A stretch of DNA of 24,941 bases from Candidatus Hydrogenedentota bacterium (GCA_029262095.1 JAJDAB010000205.1:1-24941); one strand, 5' to 3'. Counted from the stretch's first letter, positions 1-8,354 are shown. Notes: generated from the letters alone by a model not told the origin. Numbers and translations: made by a program.

Positions 1-29
1 GTCCTCGTCCCAGGAGCAGGAATAGCATC

Positions 30-1184
30 GTGATTGCGGGATTACAATTCGATCCAATTTCATTGCCGCCCGAGACCGAAACGTTGCGGAAGGAAGTTCG
101 GGCCTTCATCGCTGAAGAGCAGACGTCCGGCACATTGTCGCAGCGCAATTCCGATGATGACGGCTATTGCCCGGAATTCAGTCGCAAACTTGGCGCACGT
201 GGCTGGCTCGGCATGATGTGGCCGAAAGCATACGGCGGACAGGAACGAACCGCGTTCGACCGATATGTCGTTAATGAAGAACTCCTCGTTTCCGGCGCGC
301 CCACATCCGCCCACTTCGTTGCGGACCGACAGAGCGGGCCATTGCTGTTGCGATTCGGCACGGATCAGCACAAACAGGAAATCGTGCCGGCCATCGCGCG
401 GGGTGAGCTAACGTTTTGTATCGGAATGAGCGAACCCCATTCCGGATCGGATTTGGCGTCGGTGCAAACCTCCGCGCGGAAAACCGATGGCGGATGGATT
501 ATCAACGGCACCAAACTTTGGACGAGTTGGGCGCATCGCGCGGATTACATGATCACGCTGGTGCGCACTTCGCCCCTGGACAAAGACCGGCACAACGGCC
601 TCAGCCAGTTCGTTGTTGATATGAAATCGCCGGGCGTGGAAGTTCGGCCCATCATCAACTTGCGCGGCCAGCATGACTTCAATGAAATAATGTTGACGGA
701 TTGTTTCGTGCCGGACTCGATGATGGTGGGTGGAGAAGGCCAGGGTTGGAGTCAGGTGACGAGTGAGTTGGGCTATGAACGCAGCGGCCCGGAACGGTTT
801 CTGAGCACATTTGCGCTGTTCCGCGAACTGGTGCGCGTCATTGGTCCCGCGCCCACACCAACAGAAGCGGCGGCAATCGGGCGAATGGCCGTGCACATGA
901 TGACCTTGCGGCGCATGTCGATCTCCGTTGCCGGAATGTTGCAGGAGGGCCGCGCGCCTAATGTCGAAGCGGCGGTCGTGAAGGATCGGGGCACGGCGTT
1001 TGAACGGGAAATGCCGGAACTCGTGCGGCTCTTAATGCCGACAGAGCCGTCTCGCGATGCCGAAGTGGACGCCTATGCACGCGCACTTGGCGACGCGATG
1101 GTGTTAGTCCCCCAACTAACGATTCAAGGCGGCACGCGAGAAATCTTGCGCGTTGTGATCGCACGGGGGCTCGGTCTCCGATGA
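30..1184 (+). CDS. Acyl-CoA dehydrogenase, probable catalytic (alpha) subunit
   Basis: A 384-residue flavoprotein predicted to oxidise an acyl-CoA thioester to the 2,3-enoyl-CoA, passing electrons through FAD to an electron-transfer flavoprotein in the cytoplasm. The order is family-typical: an N-terminal helical domain (about 1-120), the beta domain opening with FCIGMSEPHSGSDLAS (about 129-144) and WIINGTKLWTSWAH, then C-terminal helices ending in the signature IQGGTREILRVVIARGLGL. Glu250 in ELGYERSGPERF sits where isovaleryl-CoA dehydrogenase carries its catalytic base, so it is the likely base (inference). The start is GTG at 30, with AGGAA at 18-22 as a plausible ribosome site; the frame stays open to the window edge, so a longer N-terminus is not excluded. 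The stop overlaps the next gene's ATG by 4 nt, which suggests translational coupling and a heteromeric enzyme. The substrate is unknown. Confidence 0.9.
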   Translation: MIAGLQFDPISLPPETETLRKEVRAFIAEEQTSGTLSQRNSDDDGYCPEFSRKLGARGWLGMMWPKAYGGQERTAFDRYVVNEELLVSGAPTSAHFVADRQSGPLLLRFGTDQHKQEIVPAIARGELTFCIGMSEPHSGSDLASVQTSARKTDGGWIINGTKLWTSWAHRADYMITLVRTSPLDKDRHNGLSQFVVDMKSPGVEVRPIINLRGQHDFNEIMLTDCFVPDSMMVGGEGQGWSQVTSELGYERSGPERFLSTFALFRELVRVIGPAPTPTEAAAIGRMAVHMMTLRRMSISVAGMLQEGRAPNVEAAVVKDRGTAFEREMPELVRLLMPTEPSRDAEVDAYARALGDAMVLVPQLTIQGGTREILRVVIARGLGLR

Positions 1185-2194
1185 ATGACTTACGCGTGAT
1201 GATCGATGAAACAACGGAGAAAATTTTCCGCGACCTGTGCAACAAAGAACTCGTAGACGCCGCTGAAAAAGGCGTATGGCCGACTGAGCTGTGGAACGCA
1301 CTCGAAGAAGCAGGTCTTACCCGCGCCGCAGTCCCGGAAGCCCTCGGCGGAAGCGGCGGTTCGCTTGGCGATGCTATGGCGGTACTGCGGCAAGCGGGCC
1401 GGTATGCCGCGCCGTTGCCGCTCGCCGAGACGGTCATTGCGGGATGGCTGCTAGAGCAAGCGCAATGCGAGGTGCCGGACGGACCGCTGACGGTAGCCTT
1501 TTCTGCGGAAGGTGAATCCATTGGGTCGCGCGTCGCATGGGCATCCAACGCCGTACGAATTGTGCACCTCGTACGAAGCGAAGGGCGCGCGATACTCCAA
1601 CGCCTCGGGCCGGACGACTGCACCATCAAACCTGGAACCAACCTCGCGGGCGAACCGCGCGAAACGGTTCACGTCTCCAACGAATTTCGGGATGCAATTG
1701 AATTGCCGCAAGACTTCGATGTCTTACGCGCGTGGGAGTTGGGGGCATTGTGCCGGTCCGTTCAAATGGCCGGCGCACTTGAGACGATCCTCGCTCAAAC
1801 GATCGAACACGCCAACGTCCGTGAACAATTCGGCCGCCCTATTGCGTCATTCCAAGCCGTGCGCCAACAAATCGCTGTCATGGCAGGACACGCTGCAGCA
1901 GCATGCAAAGCCGCTGAATACGCAGCCGACCGGTTCGATGAATCCGATGCCACGATCGCAATCGCCACGGCCAAAGCACGCGTCGGCGAAGCGGCAGGCA
2001 TCGTCGCGGAAACTGCGCACCAAGTTCACGGCGCAATCGGCATCACGCACGAACACGCCTTGCACCAATACACGCGCCGCCTCTGGTCCTGGCGAGACGA
2101 ATACGGCGGAGAACCGCACTGGCAAACCGTCATCGGCCACGAAATCGCCGAAGCGGGCGCGGACAACGTTTGGTCGTTTATCACGGGGATTTGA
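1181..2194 (+). CDS. Acyl-CoA dehydrogenase family protein, probable partner (beta) subunit
   Basis: A 337-residue, shorter and more divergent member of the acyl-CoA dehydrogenase family. The N-terminal helices (about 1-100) and C-terminal helices (about 180-337) are recognisable, including REQFGRPIASFQAVRQQ (214-230) and the C-terminal QVHGAIGITHEHALHQYTRR (281-300). The middle beta domain is short and lacks the clear GSDL and GTK motifs present in the preceding gene. This complementary loss is known from two-gene heterotetrameric dehydrogenases such as the actinobacterial steroid side-chain enzymes, where FAD sites form between unlike subunits. The ATGA overlap with the upstream gene fits co-production. 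I infer that it is the non-catalytic partner. Downstream lies a convergent gene on the other strand, separated by a hairpin-rich gap. Confidence 0.85.
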   Translation: MNDLRVMIDETTEKIFRDLCNKELVDAAEKGVWPTELWNALEEAGLTRAAVPEALGGSGGSLGDAMAVLRQAGRYAAPLPLAETVIAGWLLEQAQCEVPDGPLTVAFSAEGESIGSRVAWASNAVRIVHLVRSEGRAILQRLGPDDCTIKPGTNLAGEPRETVHVSNEFRDAIELPQDFDVLRAWELGALCRSVQMAGALETILAQTIEHANVREQFGRPIASFQAVRQQIAVMAGHAAAACKAAEYAADRFDESDATIAIATAKARVGEAAGIVAETAHQVHGAIGITHEHALHQYTRRLWSWRDEYGGEPHWQTVIGHEIAEAGADNVWSFITGI

Positions 2195-2230
2195 TCTTTT
2201 TCGAGTGCGGTGGCTTGCTACCGCTTTCGC

Positions 2231-2378
2231 CCGCGAGGCTCGCCTCGTGGAATCGCCAAAAAATCTCGCTCCGACGGGAATGCATACGCCTGGCTACGAC
2301 TGCGCGCGGCGAAACGAGCTTCGCTCGGGAACGAAACGCGAGCAAGCTCGCTCAGAAAAAGCGCAGGCAAGCCTGCGC
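2231..2378. repeat. Cluster of four short hairpins between convergent genes
   Basis: Four short inverted repeats are strung through the 203-nt gap between convergent genes. 2231-2250 has a 9-bp arm (CCGCGAGGC) with a 2-nt loop and one G-U pair. 2315-2327 has CGAGC around TTC. 2338-2351 has GCGAGC around AA. 2361-2378 has a perfect 8-bp arm GCGCAGGC around AA. None is followed by a clear T-run on the plus strand, so these are not textbook intrinsic terminators, but they could end or stabilise transcripts from both sides. The tiny loops and G/C-rich arms resemble REP-like palindromes. Confidence 0.6.
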
Positions 2379-2397
2379 ACTCCAAGAAAGTCATCGC

Positions 2398-3384
2398 CTA
2401 AAGCACCACAGACGCGAGCAGCGCGAGCAACAGAATGCGTGACATCGTCATTAGCCCCCAGACCACAATCGACGCGACGAAGAACAACAGCAACTCCGCG
2501 AACGTGAGGTTGTAGAGGCTATAGATGATGTAGAGCATTAAGAGAGGTCCGAGCAGTGCCCACACCATCCCGATAAGCGGTATGGATGCGAGCAGCATGA
2601 TTGCGACGTCCAGCAGGGCAAGCCCAAACCCGACCACACCGATTGCGATGAAGTTTGCGGCAAATGTGTCGTTTGGCAATTTGTTCGCCCACGACAACAT
2701 CAGGAACAAGATCAAGACCTTACCGGCAAAACTAACTACAAACTGAATTGAATAGACGACCCACGGTACCCAAGCCGGAAGTTTCGCTGGCGCCTCCTCC
2801 CCCGCTTCGCCCGTAACTTCGGCAGTTGCCTCAGGTTCCGGAATTGGTTGACTATCGAGGTCGGCGAAAATGGTCGCGAATATTGCGAGCACGATCATCG
2901 CCAACGCGGCGAAGAGCACCGCGCGTTTGAAGAGTTCTTCGCGCCGTCTGGCGGCAATGAATTCGGGGTTCGGCGGTAGCTTTGGCTCGGGCATATCCAA
3001 GCCTTCTCGACTGTAGGCCGCCATGACCGGCTTCACTTCGCCGACTTCATCTTGCACCGCGCCCGGCCCTTCTGCCCGGTTGGCGCAGATATGGCACACC
3101 ATGCCGTTCGCCGATTCGTATTGGTCCCATTCGCCGCGGAATTCCCGGCCACAACGCGCACAATGATCGCCATCGACTTGGCTCAGAACCTCGGTGGCTG
3201 CTTCGGCAGACGTAACGGGTGGCCCCATTGGCTCCAACCGCTCATCGTCATTAGGACGTGTATTGGCGAGGGCAACGCGCAGTTCAGCCCCGCAGTTAGT
3301 GCACGAACCCTTCGCACCTATCGCGAACTCGTTGACCCGCATCGTATGGCCGCACGAATCGCACTCTAAAACTAGATCAGGCAT
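2398..3384 (-). CDS. Zinc-ribbon multi-pass membrane protein of unknown function
   Basis: A 328-residue protein whose role I do not recognise. Two zinc-ribbon-like knuckle pairs lie at the N-terminus: C8-x2-C11 with C28-x2-C31, and C75-x2-C78 with C97-x2-C100. A hydrophobic segment follows at about 155-174, then an acidic Pro/Glu-rich linker (about 175-200), then a strongly hydrophobic C-terminal half (about 206-328) that could form four or five membrane helices. The likely arrangement is cytoplasmic zinc ribbons attached to a polytopic inner-membrane domain. The first ribbon (MPDLVLECDSCGHTMRV) matches the habit of zinc-ribbon proteins that begin right at the knuckle. I therefore prefer ATG at 3384, which has GGAG 12 nt upstream. 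An in-frame GTG at 3402 would add six residues but has no visible ribosome site. Confidence 0.75.
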   Translation of the reverse strand: MPDLVLECDSCGHTMRVNEFAIGAKGSCTNCGAELRVALANTRPNDDERLEPMGPPVTSAEAATEVLSQVDGDHCARCGREFRGEWDQYESANGMVCHICANRAEGPGAVQDEVGEVKPVMAAYSREGLDMPEPKLPPNPEFIAARRREELFKRAVLFAALAMIVLAIFATIFADLDSQPIPEPEATAEVTGEAGEEAPAKLPAWVPWVVYSIQFVVSFAGKVLILFLMLSWANKLPNDTFAANFIAIGVVGFGLALLDVAIMLLASIPLIGMVWALLGPLLMLYIIYSLYNLTFAELLLFFVASIVVWGLMTMSRILLLALLASVVL

Positions 3385-3432
3385 AAACCCTAAATTCTCC
3401 ACCCATATCGTACATGAAAACGCGGTTGGAGA

Positions 3433-4695
3433 TTAGGTTAGAATCGGACGCTGATCGACTGGATCCCACGCGAGCATCTTGCGTTTGAACCAGGACAGAT
3501 TTGCCATGCGCACGGCAACGACCGCGTAGAGGCCTAACTCCGGCGGGCAGTTCAGTTCAGCACCATTACGAATCGCGGCATGATGATTTTTGTGATGCGG
3601 CGTTACATCTTCACCCCCGGTTTTCTTATGGGTTTCGATCGTCTTGCCCGAATCCTGCGAGATAATCTCCCAACCGTTGCTATTGAACACCAGCGTCGCT
3701 TCATGCCCTCGAATGCAGTGTTTGTTCCCGTATTTATTCGCCATCGTCCCTAAGAGATGCATGGTCATGCCCGGCGTGACGCCATCTTTAGCCGGATACT
3801 CCGCCATCATCTCAAAATTATCCGGTACATCACGGCCATCAGGCCACATCGTGATATCGCCCATACCCACAACCCGCGTTGGGTATTCCAGGCCACATGC
3901 TTTAAGCAGTCGCGTGATGCGATGCACAAACAAATCGGTCGCGACTCCGCCCGAGTAGTCGGCGTAATTGCGCCATTCGAAATAGTGGTGCGGATTCCAA
4001 TCGCGCGGTTTGCGCGGTTCCACCCATGTCGCCCAATCCAGGTCGGCCGGCTTGGTTTGATAGCGGGATAGATCGCCCCGACGCCACGGCCCTTTCGAGA
4101 GCGAATGGTTGCGCACATAATCGATCTGCGCCTGCACGACCGGCCCCAACTTGCCCGCACGGATCGCGCGGTTCGCGCTTTCATAACTGTCGTCGGCCAT
4201 ACCCTGCACACCGACCTGCAACTTTAGACCCGTCTCTTTCGCCTTGGCTACGACTTCTTTCGCTTCGTCGATATCGTGCGTCATCGGTTTTTCGACGTAG
4301 ACGTGCTTTCCCGCATCGAGAGCGGCGAGTGTGAGATACGCGTGCGAATGTTCCGGCGTCGCGATGACGACGTAGTCAATATCCTCCATCGCCAGCACTT
4401 CCTGATAGTCCTGCGTGACGATGGGCGCGTCCGCGCCGTCCGCCGTGGTCTGATCGCGAAAGCCATTTGCCCGTTGTTTGTACACGTCACACACGGCCGC
4501 GATGCGCAGGTTTTCACCCTTCCGCATATGCAGCAACGACTTAATATGAGCGCCCGCCATGCCGCCGCAACCGATGAACGCCATGTTCAACCGATCGTTC
4601 GCGCCCGAGGCCTGTGCGTAGCTCTTTGCTGTCAGCGCCGTCGCCGCCGTGCCCGCCATAAATGTCCGTCGCGTGAAATCCATCTTACTCGGCAT
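3433..4695 (-). CDS. Gfo/Idh/MocA family oxidoreductase with twin-arginine signal
   Basis: A 420-residue NAD(P)-dependent oxidoreductase-family protein, predicted to act on a sugar or inositol-like substrate. The N-terminus carries a twin-arginine export motif, TRRTFMAG (about 8-15), followed by an Ala-rich hydrophobic stretch, so export in folded form with bound cofactor is likely. The Rossmann glycine motif is at about 41-48 (IGCGGMAG) and the family EKP motif at 135-137, where Lys is the usual catalytic residue. GGVATDLFVHRITRLL supplies the conserved Asp and His of the C-terminal domain. The start is ATG 4695, with an ideal AAGGAG 8 nt upstream; TTG at 4698 is too close to it. Exported members of this family are abundant in polysaccharide-degrading Planctomycetota and relatives, and some (GH109) are NAD-dependent glycosidases. 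The exact reaction is not readable from sequence. It sits 53 nt downstream of the small CPXCG gene and is probably co-transcribed with it. Confidence 0.9.
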   Translation of the reverse strand: MPSKMDFTRRTFMAGTAATALTAKSYAQASGANDRLNMAFIGCGGMAGAHIKSLLHMRKGENLRIAAVCDVYKQRANGFRDQTTADGADAPIVTQDYQEVLAMEDIDYVVIATPEHSHAYLTLAALDAGKHVYVEKPMTHDIDEAKEVVAKAKETGLKLQVGVQGMADDSYESANRAIRAGKLGPVVQAQIDYVRNHSLSKGPWRRGDLSRYQTKPADLDWATWVEPRKPRDWNPHHYFEWRNYADYSGGVATDLFVHRITRLLKACGLEYPTRVVGMGDITMWPDGRDVPDNFEMMAEYPAKDGVTPGMTMHLLGTMANKYGNKHCIRGHEATLVFNSNGWEIISQDSGKTIETHKKTGGEDVTPHHKNHHAAIRNGAELNCPPELGLYAVVAVRMANLSWFKRKMLAWDPVDQRPILT

Positions 4696-4703
4696 CAACC
4701 GAA

Positions 4704-4709
4704 CTCCTT
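4704..4709 (-). promoter_or_regulatory. Shine-Dalgarno site deciding the Gfo/Idh/MocA start
   Basis: The minus strand reads AAGGAG 8 nt before ATG 4695. This supports that ATG over the in-frame TTG at 4698 and the later ATG at 4683. Confidence 0.7.
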
Positions 4710-4748
4710 CTTACCGTCAACGGGAAGCGTGTCCCGCCCAAATACAAA

Positions 4749-4934
4749 TCATTGCTCAATACTTTCGATCACGAGGGCAACCAGTGTGCCATTGTCGATT
4801 TCGCACCGAAACTCGATGGGATTACAACACACCTCGCAATCCTGGATAAAGGATTGCGATCCCCCAGTGATATCGACCAACATCGAGCTAGTCTGCCAAC
4901 AATGGGGGCAAGTGTAGTCCGCCTCTTCTTGCAT
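4749..4934 (-). CDS. CPXCG motif-containing small cysteine-rich protein
   Basis: A 61-residue protein that matches the small Cys-rich CPXCG family in length and layout: a CPxC knuckle near the N-terminus (CPHC, residues 9-12), a middle DITGGSQSFIQDCEVCC segment, and a CCxPI knuckle (CCNPIEF). Four or more Cys suggest one bound zinc; the cellular role of the family is unknown. The fifth motif position is Trp instead of the usual Gly (CPHCW). The start ATG 4934 has GGAG 9 nt upstream on the minus strand. It is divergent from the ThrC-like gene and precedes the Gfo/Idh/MocA gene on the same strand. Confidence 0.82.
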   Translation of the reverse strand: MQEEADYTCPHCWQTSSMLVDITGGSQSFIQDCEVCCNPIEFRCEIDNGTLVALVIESIEQ

Positions 4935-5031
4935 CGTGCCAATCTCCGCTACGCCGTACGACGAATTGAGCCAATACCCATGTTATGCCAGAATGCATGT
5001 TCCAGTTTATTCCCTAAACCGGCACGATTCC

Positions 5032-6279
5032 ATGCACGACGACAAATCACAGACGTTCGATCTCCATTGCTACGGATGTGGCGAGAGCGTCCCCGTGTCC
5101 AGCCCCACGTTCACATGTTCAGGATGCGGCGCGCCGCTTAGTCTTCGTTCGCGCGCCGTACCGGATTCGGCGCTGTTCTCACACCCACCGCGATCACAAT
5201 GGAGCTACGCCGATCTGTTGCCAATCACCGATCCCAACGCGGTCGTCAGTCTAGACGAAGGGGCGACGCCCCATATCGAGTCAACGCGCCTCGCTGAACG
5301 TTACGGCTTTGACACCGTTTCGCTAAAGCTCGAAGCGGCAAATCCTACGGGGTCGTTCAAAGACCGACAAGTCTCAGTGGGTATATCGCGCGCGAGAGAG
5401 TTGGGCAAAGAAACTGTAGCGGTCGTGTCGTCCGGCAATGTCGCCTGCGCCGCGTCGGCCTATGCAGCCCGTGCCGGTATGCGATCGATTTTGTTAACAC
5501 ACGGTTTCGCCGCGCCGAATAAGATCGCGCAAGCTGCGGCCTATGGCGGCACCGCGGTTTCCGTGGAGACTCCCTCCGCGCTCGCCGTGTTCGACCTCTG
5601 CATTGAAGCGTGCGAACAGTTCGGATGGTACCATCTATCGACGTCGGGCATGCACGAACCGTACAACGTCGAAGGCGCTAAAACGATCGCGTATGAACTC
5701 TATCAACAAACTGGGGGACGTTTGCCGGATTGGATCGTCATCCCCGTAGGCGGTGGCGGATTGTTGGGCGGCGTTTGGCGCGGTTTACTCGACCTGCAAC
5801 GATTCAGATTGATCGATCGACTTCCGCGCCTCGTCGGCGTGCAAGCGAGCGGTTGCGCCCCACTGCAAGAAGCCATCGACAATAGTCTCCCATTCGCCGA
5901 GAGCATCGCCGAACCGTGGGCCAATCCGGATACCATCGCCGGCGGTATTGCCGACGACATTCTCTTCGACGGACACACGGCCATACCCGCTATTCGCGAG
6001 ACAAATGGACTCGCTATATCGGTATCGGATGACGAAATAATTGCGGGCGAGTTGGAGTTAGCGCAGTCGGACGGTATTCTGCCGGAACCGTCTTGCGCGG
6101 TGGTGATCGCAGCACTTCGCCATTTGCCGGAAGAAGCGCGGGGCCAGAGCGTAACGGCCATCATTTCTGGCACGGGCATCAAAGACTTGCCCGTCCTGGA
6201 TGGGCATGTCGCGTCTGCGCACCGAATTGCACCATCGTTGGACCAACTAAAGGAAGTAACCTTTCGTGAAACGGACTAA
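5032..6279 (+). CDS. thrC: Threonine synthase-like PLP-dependent enzyme
   Basis: A 415-residue fold-type II PLP enzyme, most like threonine synthase, which converts O-phosphohomoserine to threonine and phosphate in the cytoplasm. An N-terminal zinc ribbon (C13-x2-C16, C29-x2-C32) precedes the catalytic domain, as in many short-form threonine synthases. The PLP lysine is K110 in NPTGSFKDR, SSGN (133-136) follows, and the phosphate-gripping glycine loop is PVGGGGLLGG (about 238-247). ATG 5032 is chosen because the ribbon begins ten residues later and the upstream in-frame segment (from 4936) looks non-coding; no strong ribosome site is visible, so the start is uncertain. It leads a five-gene operon: the next gene begins 14 nt before this stop. 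A related PLP lyase with another substrate cannot be excluded. Confidence 0.82.
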   Translation: MHDDKSQTFDLHCYGCGESVPVSSPTFTCSGCGAPLSLRSRAVPDSALFSHPPRSQWSYADLLPITDPNAVVSLDEGATPHIESTRLAERYGFDTVSLKLEAANPTGSFKDRQVSVGISRARELGKETVAVVSSGNVACAASAYAARAGMRSILLTHGFAAPNKIAQAAAYGGTAVSVETPSALAVFDLCIEACEQFGWYHLSTSGMHEPYNVEGAKTIAYELYQQTGGRLPDWIVIPVGGGGLLGGVWRGLLDLQRFRLIDRLPRLVGVQASGCAPLQEAIDNSLPFAESIAEPWANPDTIAGGIADDILFDGHTAIPAIRETNGLAISVSDDEIIAGELELAQSDGILPEPSCAVVIAALRHLPEEARGQSVTAIISGTGIKDLPVLDGHVASAHRIAPSLDQLKEVTFRETD

Positions 6280-7267
6280 TGGATTTATCATCGTTGCCGC
6301 GCTATTCGCCGGGGCGTGTTCATCGTCGAGGGAAGTGGTGGTCGTATACAGTCCGCACGGCCCGGAAATGCTCAAGGACGCCGAGAACGCATTTGAAGCG
6401 GCGTATCCCGAAGTCGACGTGCAATGGATGTACCTAGGAACGCAAGACGTATACAAACGCGTGCGCAGTGAATCGAAGCGCCCGCAAGCCGACGTGTGGT
6501 GGGGCGGCACGCAGACCTTGTTCATGCAGGCGGCCGATGAGGATCTATTGGAACCCTATGCCCCCACGTGGGCCGATTTAGTCGAACCGCAATACAAGGA
6601 TTCAGAAGACCGTTGGTACGGAACCTATCAATCGCCCATCGCAATTGTCTACAACTCGCGCGGCCGAAAGGCTGATGAAGTCCCGCAAACGTGGGACGAT
6701 CTGCTCAAGCCCGAATGGAAAGACCTCATCAGTATTCGCAAACCGCTGGAATCGGGCACGATGCGCACGTTTATCGGCGCGATGATTCTGCGTGCGGAGA
6801 ACGAAGATGCGGGCATTGCATGGCTGGGCAAATTTCACGAATCGGCGCACGCGTATTTGAATAGTCCCGAATTCTTGTACGATCACATGAAGAAAAATAA
6901 AGACATCATTAGCGTATGGCTGTTGCCCGATATCGCGTTGCAGCGTGAGCGAAACGACATGCCGCTGGAATGCATCGTCCCGCCGGAGACACCGGTGATT
7001 ACGGAAGGCATTGGAGTCGTAGCAAATGCGCCGCATCCGGACTGGGCGAAGAAATTCTACGAATTTGTTACGACACCTGAGGCGCTTGCCAAACAGGCGC
7101 ATGATTATTCGAAAGTTCCCGTGCGAGACGACCTGGATTCAGCAGCACTTCCCGCATGGATGGTCGCGCAGAAGATCGATGCCTTGCCTATCGACTGGAA
7201 CGAATTCGCCGCGAACGAGAAGCGGTGGTGCAATCGTTGGGCCGACGAGGTATACGACGCAAAATGA
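6266..7267 (+). CDS. ABC transporter solute-binding lipoprotein (Fe/polyamine/phosphonate-type)
   Basis: A 333-residue periplasmic binding protein. The N-terminus has a lipoprotein signal: KRTNG, a hydrophobic core, and lipobox LFAGAC with Cys18 as the lipidation site. The mature part begins with VVVYSPHGPEML, then PQADVWWGG, EPYAPTWADLV and IAIVYNSR. These are typical of the family that includes iron(III)-, 2-aminoethylphosphonate- and polyamine-binding proteins. The paired tyrosines of iron-binding FbpA are not evident, so iron is not assured. GTG 6266 is the start, with AAGGA about 11 nt upstream; it overlaps the ThrC-like gene by 14 nt. The stop overlaps the ATPase gene by 4 nt, so the two are almost certainly partners. 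No permease gene is nearby. Confidence 0.88.
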   Translation: MKRTNGFIIVAALFAGACSSSREVVVVYSPHGPEMLKDAENAFEAAYPEVDVQWMYLGTQDVYKRVRSESKRPQADVWWGGTQTLFMQAADEDLLEPYAPTWADLVEPQYKDSEDRWYGTYQSPIAIVYNSRGRKADEVPQTWDDLLKPEWKDLISIRKPLESGTMRTFIGAMILRAENEDAGIAWLGKFHESAHAYLNSPEFLYDHMKKNKDIISVWLLPDIALQRERNDMPLECIVPPETPVITEGIGVVANAPHPDWAKKFYEFVTTPEALAKQAHDYSKVPVRDDLDSAALPAWMVAQKIDALPIDWNEFAANEKRWCNRWADEVYDAK

Positions 7268-7989
7268 GTGCCGTTCGTTGCGACAAGATCACCCGGATCT
7301 ATGCCGAAGGCGGCGGCGTCCGCGATTTCACCTGCGATATCGCCAAGGGTGAATTTTTCGCGCTGCTTGGTCCGTCTGGCTGTGGTAAAACGACGACACT
7401 TCGCATTATCGCGGGCCTTGAACGACCGGACAGCGGCAAACTCTATTTCGAGGACACTGACGTCACCGATTGGCCACCCGAACGCCGCAATGCCGCGATG
7501 GTCTTTCAAAGTTATGCGCTATTCCCACACATGAACGTTTTCGAAAACGTGGCGTTCGGTCTCCGCGCACAGAAGGAACCGAAGGCTACCATCGGGCCTC
7601 GCGTACACGAGGCACTCGAACTCGTCCAACTAGACTCGCTAGCTAAACGGCGGGTCACCGAATTAAGCGGGGGCCAACAACAACGGGTAGCGCTGGCGCG
7701 TGCACTGGCAGTGCAGCCGAATATCGTGCTGCTCGACGAGCCGTTGAGTAATCTCGACGCAGAACTACGCTATGCGACGCGCAAGCAGCTCGCCGAATTG
7801 CAGGACCGACTCGGCTTTACAGCGATCTACGTCACACACGATCAAGAAGAGGCCATCGAACTCGCGGATCGTGTAGCGGTCCTCAAAGACGGAAAGTGTC
7901 ATCAAATTGGATCGCCGTCGGAAATTCTCGATTCACCGGCGACGGACTTTGTCGAGTCGTTCTTGGCCCGGCAACGCAGCGCCACATGA
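7264..7989 (+). CDS. ABC transporter ATP-binding protein
   Basis: A 241-residue ATPase subunit of an importer, complete in its nucleotide-binding domain. It has Walker A GPSGCGKTT (36-44), a Q-loop at Q82 (FQSYALFP), the signature LSGGQQQRVALARAL (from 134), Walker B IVLLDEP (154-160) and the switch His192 (THDQEEA). The domain matches the iron/polyamine/sugar importer group, but the C-terminal TOBE regulatory domain of those proteins (usual total about 350 residues) is absent. ATG 7264 overlaps the binding-protein stop by 4 nt. The next gene is PilZ, not a permease, so the membrane subunit must be encoded elsewhere. Confidence 0.93.
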   Translation: MSAVRCDKITRIYAEGGGVRDFTCDIAKGEFFALLGPSGCGKTTTLRIIAGLERPDSGKLYFEDTDVTDWPPERRNAAMVFQSYALFPHMNVFENVAFGLRAQKEPKATIGPRVHEALELVQLDSLAKRRVTELSGGQQQRVALARALAVQPNIVLLDEPLSNLDAELRYATRKQLAELQDRLGFTAIYVTHDQEEAIELADRVAVLKDGKCHQIGSPSEILDSPATDFVESFLARQRSAT

Positions 7990-8354
7990 CTGCAACCGAT
8001 GAACGACGTCGATTCACGCGCGTCGCTGTCGATGTCGCCGCGCGCATTCACGTGCCCGACGGACCCACCATTAGCGGTCGCGTCGCGGACCTAAGTCTGG
8101 GTGGTATACGCGTCGCATCCGACGCCATTCCACCGGATGGCGCGCGCTGTGCCATCGAGTTGGATTTGCCGGGCGACGGCCCCGCGAAAACGCTTGCGGT
8201 GTCCGGCGCGATTGTGCGCGGCTGGGAGCAGGGCGCCGCACTCGAATTTCGAGATATCGACCGCGACGCTTGGGAAAAGATGCTTGACGTTCTGACGTCA
8301 AACGAATTCGATCGCGCGCGTCTACGACGGGAAGCGTTGCGCGCGGAAACATGA
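7986..8354 (+). CDS. PilZ domain protein (probable c-di-GMP sensor)
   Basis: A 122-residue single-domain PilZ protein. The cyclic-di-GMP contact motif RxxxR is RRRFTR (7-12) and the second motif is DLSLGG (35-40, D/NxSxxG type). Both are intact, so ligand binding is likely; the partner it regulates is unknown. ATG 7986 overlaps the ATPase stop by 4 nt, and its own stop overlaps the macrodomain gene by 4 nt, placing it firmly inside the operon. A longer in-frame upstream start would run through the ATPase gene and is not favoured. Confidence 0.87.
   Translation: MTATDERRRFTRVAVDVAARIHVPDGPTISGRVADLSLGGIRVASDAIPPDGARCAIELDLPGDGPAKTLAVSGAIVRGWEQGAALEFRDIDRDAWEKMLDVLTSNEFDRARLRREALRAET

Noticed and set aside
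1..29. Possible tail of an upstream gene ending at TAG 23-25
   Set aside because: Only seven codons are visible, with no motif to support a call.
958..1641. Long minus-strand ORF over the acyl-CoA dehydrogenase genes
   Set aside because: It lies antisense to two clear genes and shows no family motif.
1512..2507. Plus-strand 331-codon ORF
   Set aside because: Shadow of the beta-subunit gene in another frame; low-complexity, Arg- and Thr-rich translation.
4936..5031. In-frame N-terminal extension of the ThrC-like protein
   Set aside because: It precedes the zinc ribbon, is not family-like and has no ribosome site; it overlaps the upstream region of the divergent CPXCG gene.
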